Position numbers and translations under genes: made by a program. A stretch of DNA of 64,000 nt. Origin: Bdellovibrio sp. (GTDB lineage: Bacteria > Bdellovibrionota > Bacteriovoracia > Bacteriovoracales > Bacteriovoracaceae). The stretch covers positions 1-64,000 of the forward strand of contig JACPIU010000022.1 of the NCBI GenBank assembly GCA_016187935.1, in the 5' to 3' direction. A model generated the notes under the pieces. It was given only the letters and a program-made list of their open reading frames with translations, had not been told where the DNA came from and searched no databases. Positions 63,072-64,000 of this stretch are shown piece after piece; within the stretch, counting starts at the first letter, position 1, and the number at the start of each line of letters is the position of its first letter.

Positions 63072-63105
63072 GGAGGGCCGAGAGATGGCCGAGAGATGGC
63101 CCTCC
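63072..63105. repeat. Stem-loop containing a tandem 11-bp repeat
   Basis: GGAGGGCC (63072-63079) pairs perfectly with GGCCCTCC (63098-63105). Between them the 11-mer GGCCGAGAGAT occurs twice head to tail (63076-63097). It lies between two minus-strand envelope genes. No T-run follows on either strand, so it is not a standard terminator. Confidence 0.55.
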
Positions 63106-63122
63106 GATGAATGCTCTAAAAA

Positions 63123-63968
63123 CTAGGGAAGATTCATCTTTCGCGTTCTTCGATTAATCGAATCTATTCCACGCTTTAAATTATACAGCTGTCGATTGCT
63201 TGTCGATGATTGCAAGAACTTTAATTCACCTTGAACGGGCGATACACTGGAGGAGTACATTTTGTAATTTGTGTCTGCCAAAGTAGCTGGAGCATTGTGG
63301 TTGATCAAGTCATTTAAGATATCTGTATTAATAACTGAACTTAAATCCACAAAAAGCCCAATCCCACTTTTCCCTGATTCGCGTGAAGTGAACAGACCGG
63401 CCGATCCAAGAACACCTTGGATGTTAAAACCAAGGAAGATATTTGCCCCGCCAATGTATCCGGAGAGGACATCAAATTCTTTGATGGCAGCAGCAACCCC
63501 TAGAAGGACAGTCTTTTGATCAAAAGCGAAATATATTTTGACATTGGTTCCAGGTATCAAAAGTTCTATCACGGGAACTTGACCGACTCCTCCAATAGGA
63601 ATAGGCGTACCATTGGGTAATGTCGGACTTGCACCACCTTGAATTTTCGCAACATCCGAAAGATTTAGAGAAAGTTTGATCTCATTAAAACCAGGCGTTA
63701 AAGTTGGCAGAAAGCTAATCTCTCCATACGTGACATCAGGATTTTTTGGATTTCTAATAGGCATGGTAATGGCAGTAAAGCTTAAATTCCCCACCATAAA
63801 GGATGCACTCAAGGAAATCCATATATCCTCATCGCGCATGCTTGATTGTAAAACAATGTCTTTTACAATCTGGTTTTGTGAATTCTTTCCACAAGCATGA
63901 AAAACCATAAGAGATGAAAGCAGCACAAGAAGCGGCAAAACTGTTCGTAAAAAAGAAATTGATTTCAT
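63123..63968 (-). CDS. Lipoprotein of unknown family
   Basis: A 281-residue lipoprotein: signal peptide with lipobox Cys (LLSSLMVFHACGKN). The mature part is rich in beta strands, Gly, Ser and Asn (GGASPTLPNGTPIPIGGVG, VLSGYIGGANIFLGFNIQG), and ends in a basic segment (RGIDSINRRTRKMNLP). No Cys besides the lipidated one, and no known domain. TAGGG precedes the ATG. It is the first gene of the minus-strand envelope cluster seen here; the 162 bases to the next gene hold a stem-loop. Confidence 0.7.
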   Translation of the reverse strand: MKSISFLRTVLPLLVLLSSLMVFHACGKNSQNQIVKDIVLQSSMRDEDIWISLSASFMVGNLSFTAITMPIRNPKNPDVTYGEISFLPTLTPGFNEIKLSLNLSDVAKIQGGASPTLPNGTPIPIGGVGQVPVIELLIPGTNVKIYFAFDQKTVLLGVAAAIKEFDVLSGYIGGANIFLGFNIQGVLGSAGLFTSRESGKSGIGLFVDLSSVINTDILNDLINHNAPATLADTNYKMYSSSVSPVQGELKFLQSSTSNRQLYNLKRGIDSINRRTRKMNLP

Positions 63969-63980
63969 AAAAATACCCTA

Positions 63981-63999
63981 GAGAAAACGATGTTTTCTC
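63981..63999. promoter_or_regulatory. 8-bp inverted repeat just upstream of lipoprotein start
   Basis: GAGAAAAC-GAT-GTTTTCTC is a perfect 8-bp inverted repeat ending 13 bases before the start codon at 63968. It could be an operator or a hairpin in the mRNA leader close to the ribosome-binding site. The window ends here, so the rest of the leader is not visible. Confidence 0.35.
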
Positions 64000-64000
64000 A

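Noticed and set aside
1-64000. tRNA, rRNA, CRISPR, insertion sequences, phage or integrative elements
   Set aside because: No cloverleaf-like segment with a T-loop, no regularly spaced direct repeats, no transposase, integrase or terminal inverted repeats were seen on reading through; no covariance-model search could be run.

Overview
The window reads as about 64 kb of ordinary, gene-dense chromosome from a Gram-negative, envelope-rich bacterium of moderate GC (roughly 40-45% by eye). I see no rRNA, tRNA, insertion sequence, phage block or CRISPR array. Many lipoproteins with clear lipoboxes, a COG3014-type lipoprotein, heptose/LPS genes, DUF4416 and several secreted proteins of no known family fit the Bdellovibrionota (Bacteriovoracaceae-like bacteria) best. 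That placement is inference from gene content; no marker gene was searched.

Layout. 0-4 kb: a cut-off gene, a diiron ferritin-like fusion protein, and the divergent NfnAB flavoprotein pair. 4-8 kb: vitamin B6 synthesis (pdxS, pdxT) divergent from a MocR/PdxR regulator with a HAD phosphatase; between them lies a symmetrical nested operator. 8-18 kb: cytochrome c, lipoprotein, Mrp and Nfu iron-sulfur assembly, an ECF sigma factor with a membrane partner, copper export (CopZ-like, CopA), a TauE/SafE transporter, a ceramidase-family protein and a TetR regulator. 18-23 kb: an EF-hand lipoprotein, a sphingosine-1-phosphate-lyase homologue and a possible outer-membrane protein. 23-31 kb: DUF819 transporter, RlmC, radical SAM/B12 protein, DksA-like and CBS proteins, then a coupled RLAN/ATP-grasp ligase and GCS2 ligase. 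31-41 kb: leuS, an M64-like secreted protease, a CarH/LitR-type MerR-B12 regulator with tandem 11-bp repeats, hpf, an FNR-like regulator, an orphan sensor domain, a degenerate response regulator, apt and a 28-residue basic mini-gene. 41-52 kb: a phosphodiesterase lipoprotein with bpt and gluQ, secreted proteins, a PLD-family enzyme, a CoA-transferase, a YyaL-type protein and a lytic transglycosylase. 53-64 kb: cmk, a GT9 glycosyltransferase, a heptose kinase, DUF4416, pheS, pheT, and three envelope proteins on the opposite strand.

Themes. Redox and oxygen adaptation recurs (NfnAB, diiron protein, Fe-S assembly, FNR-like regulator with FNR-like boxes). Two regulators sit beside unusually readable operator architecture (PdxR at 5528-5596, MerR-B12 at 36212-36255). 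The best candidates for under-described biology are the ceramidase/S1P-lyase neighbourhood, the RLAN plus GCS2 ligase pair, the 28-residue basic protein at 40222-40308, and the receiver protein whose phosphoacceptor Asp is replaced by Glu. Coordinates of several starts were moved from the longest open frame to the ATG, GTG or CTG best supported by a ribosome-binding site or a family signature.
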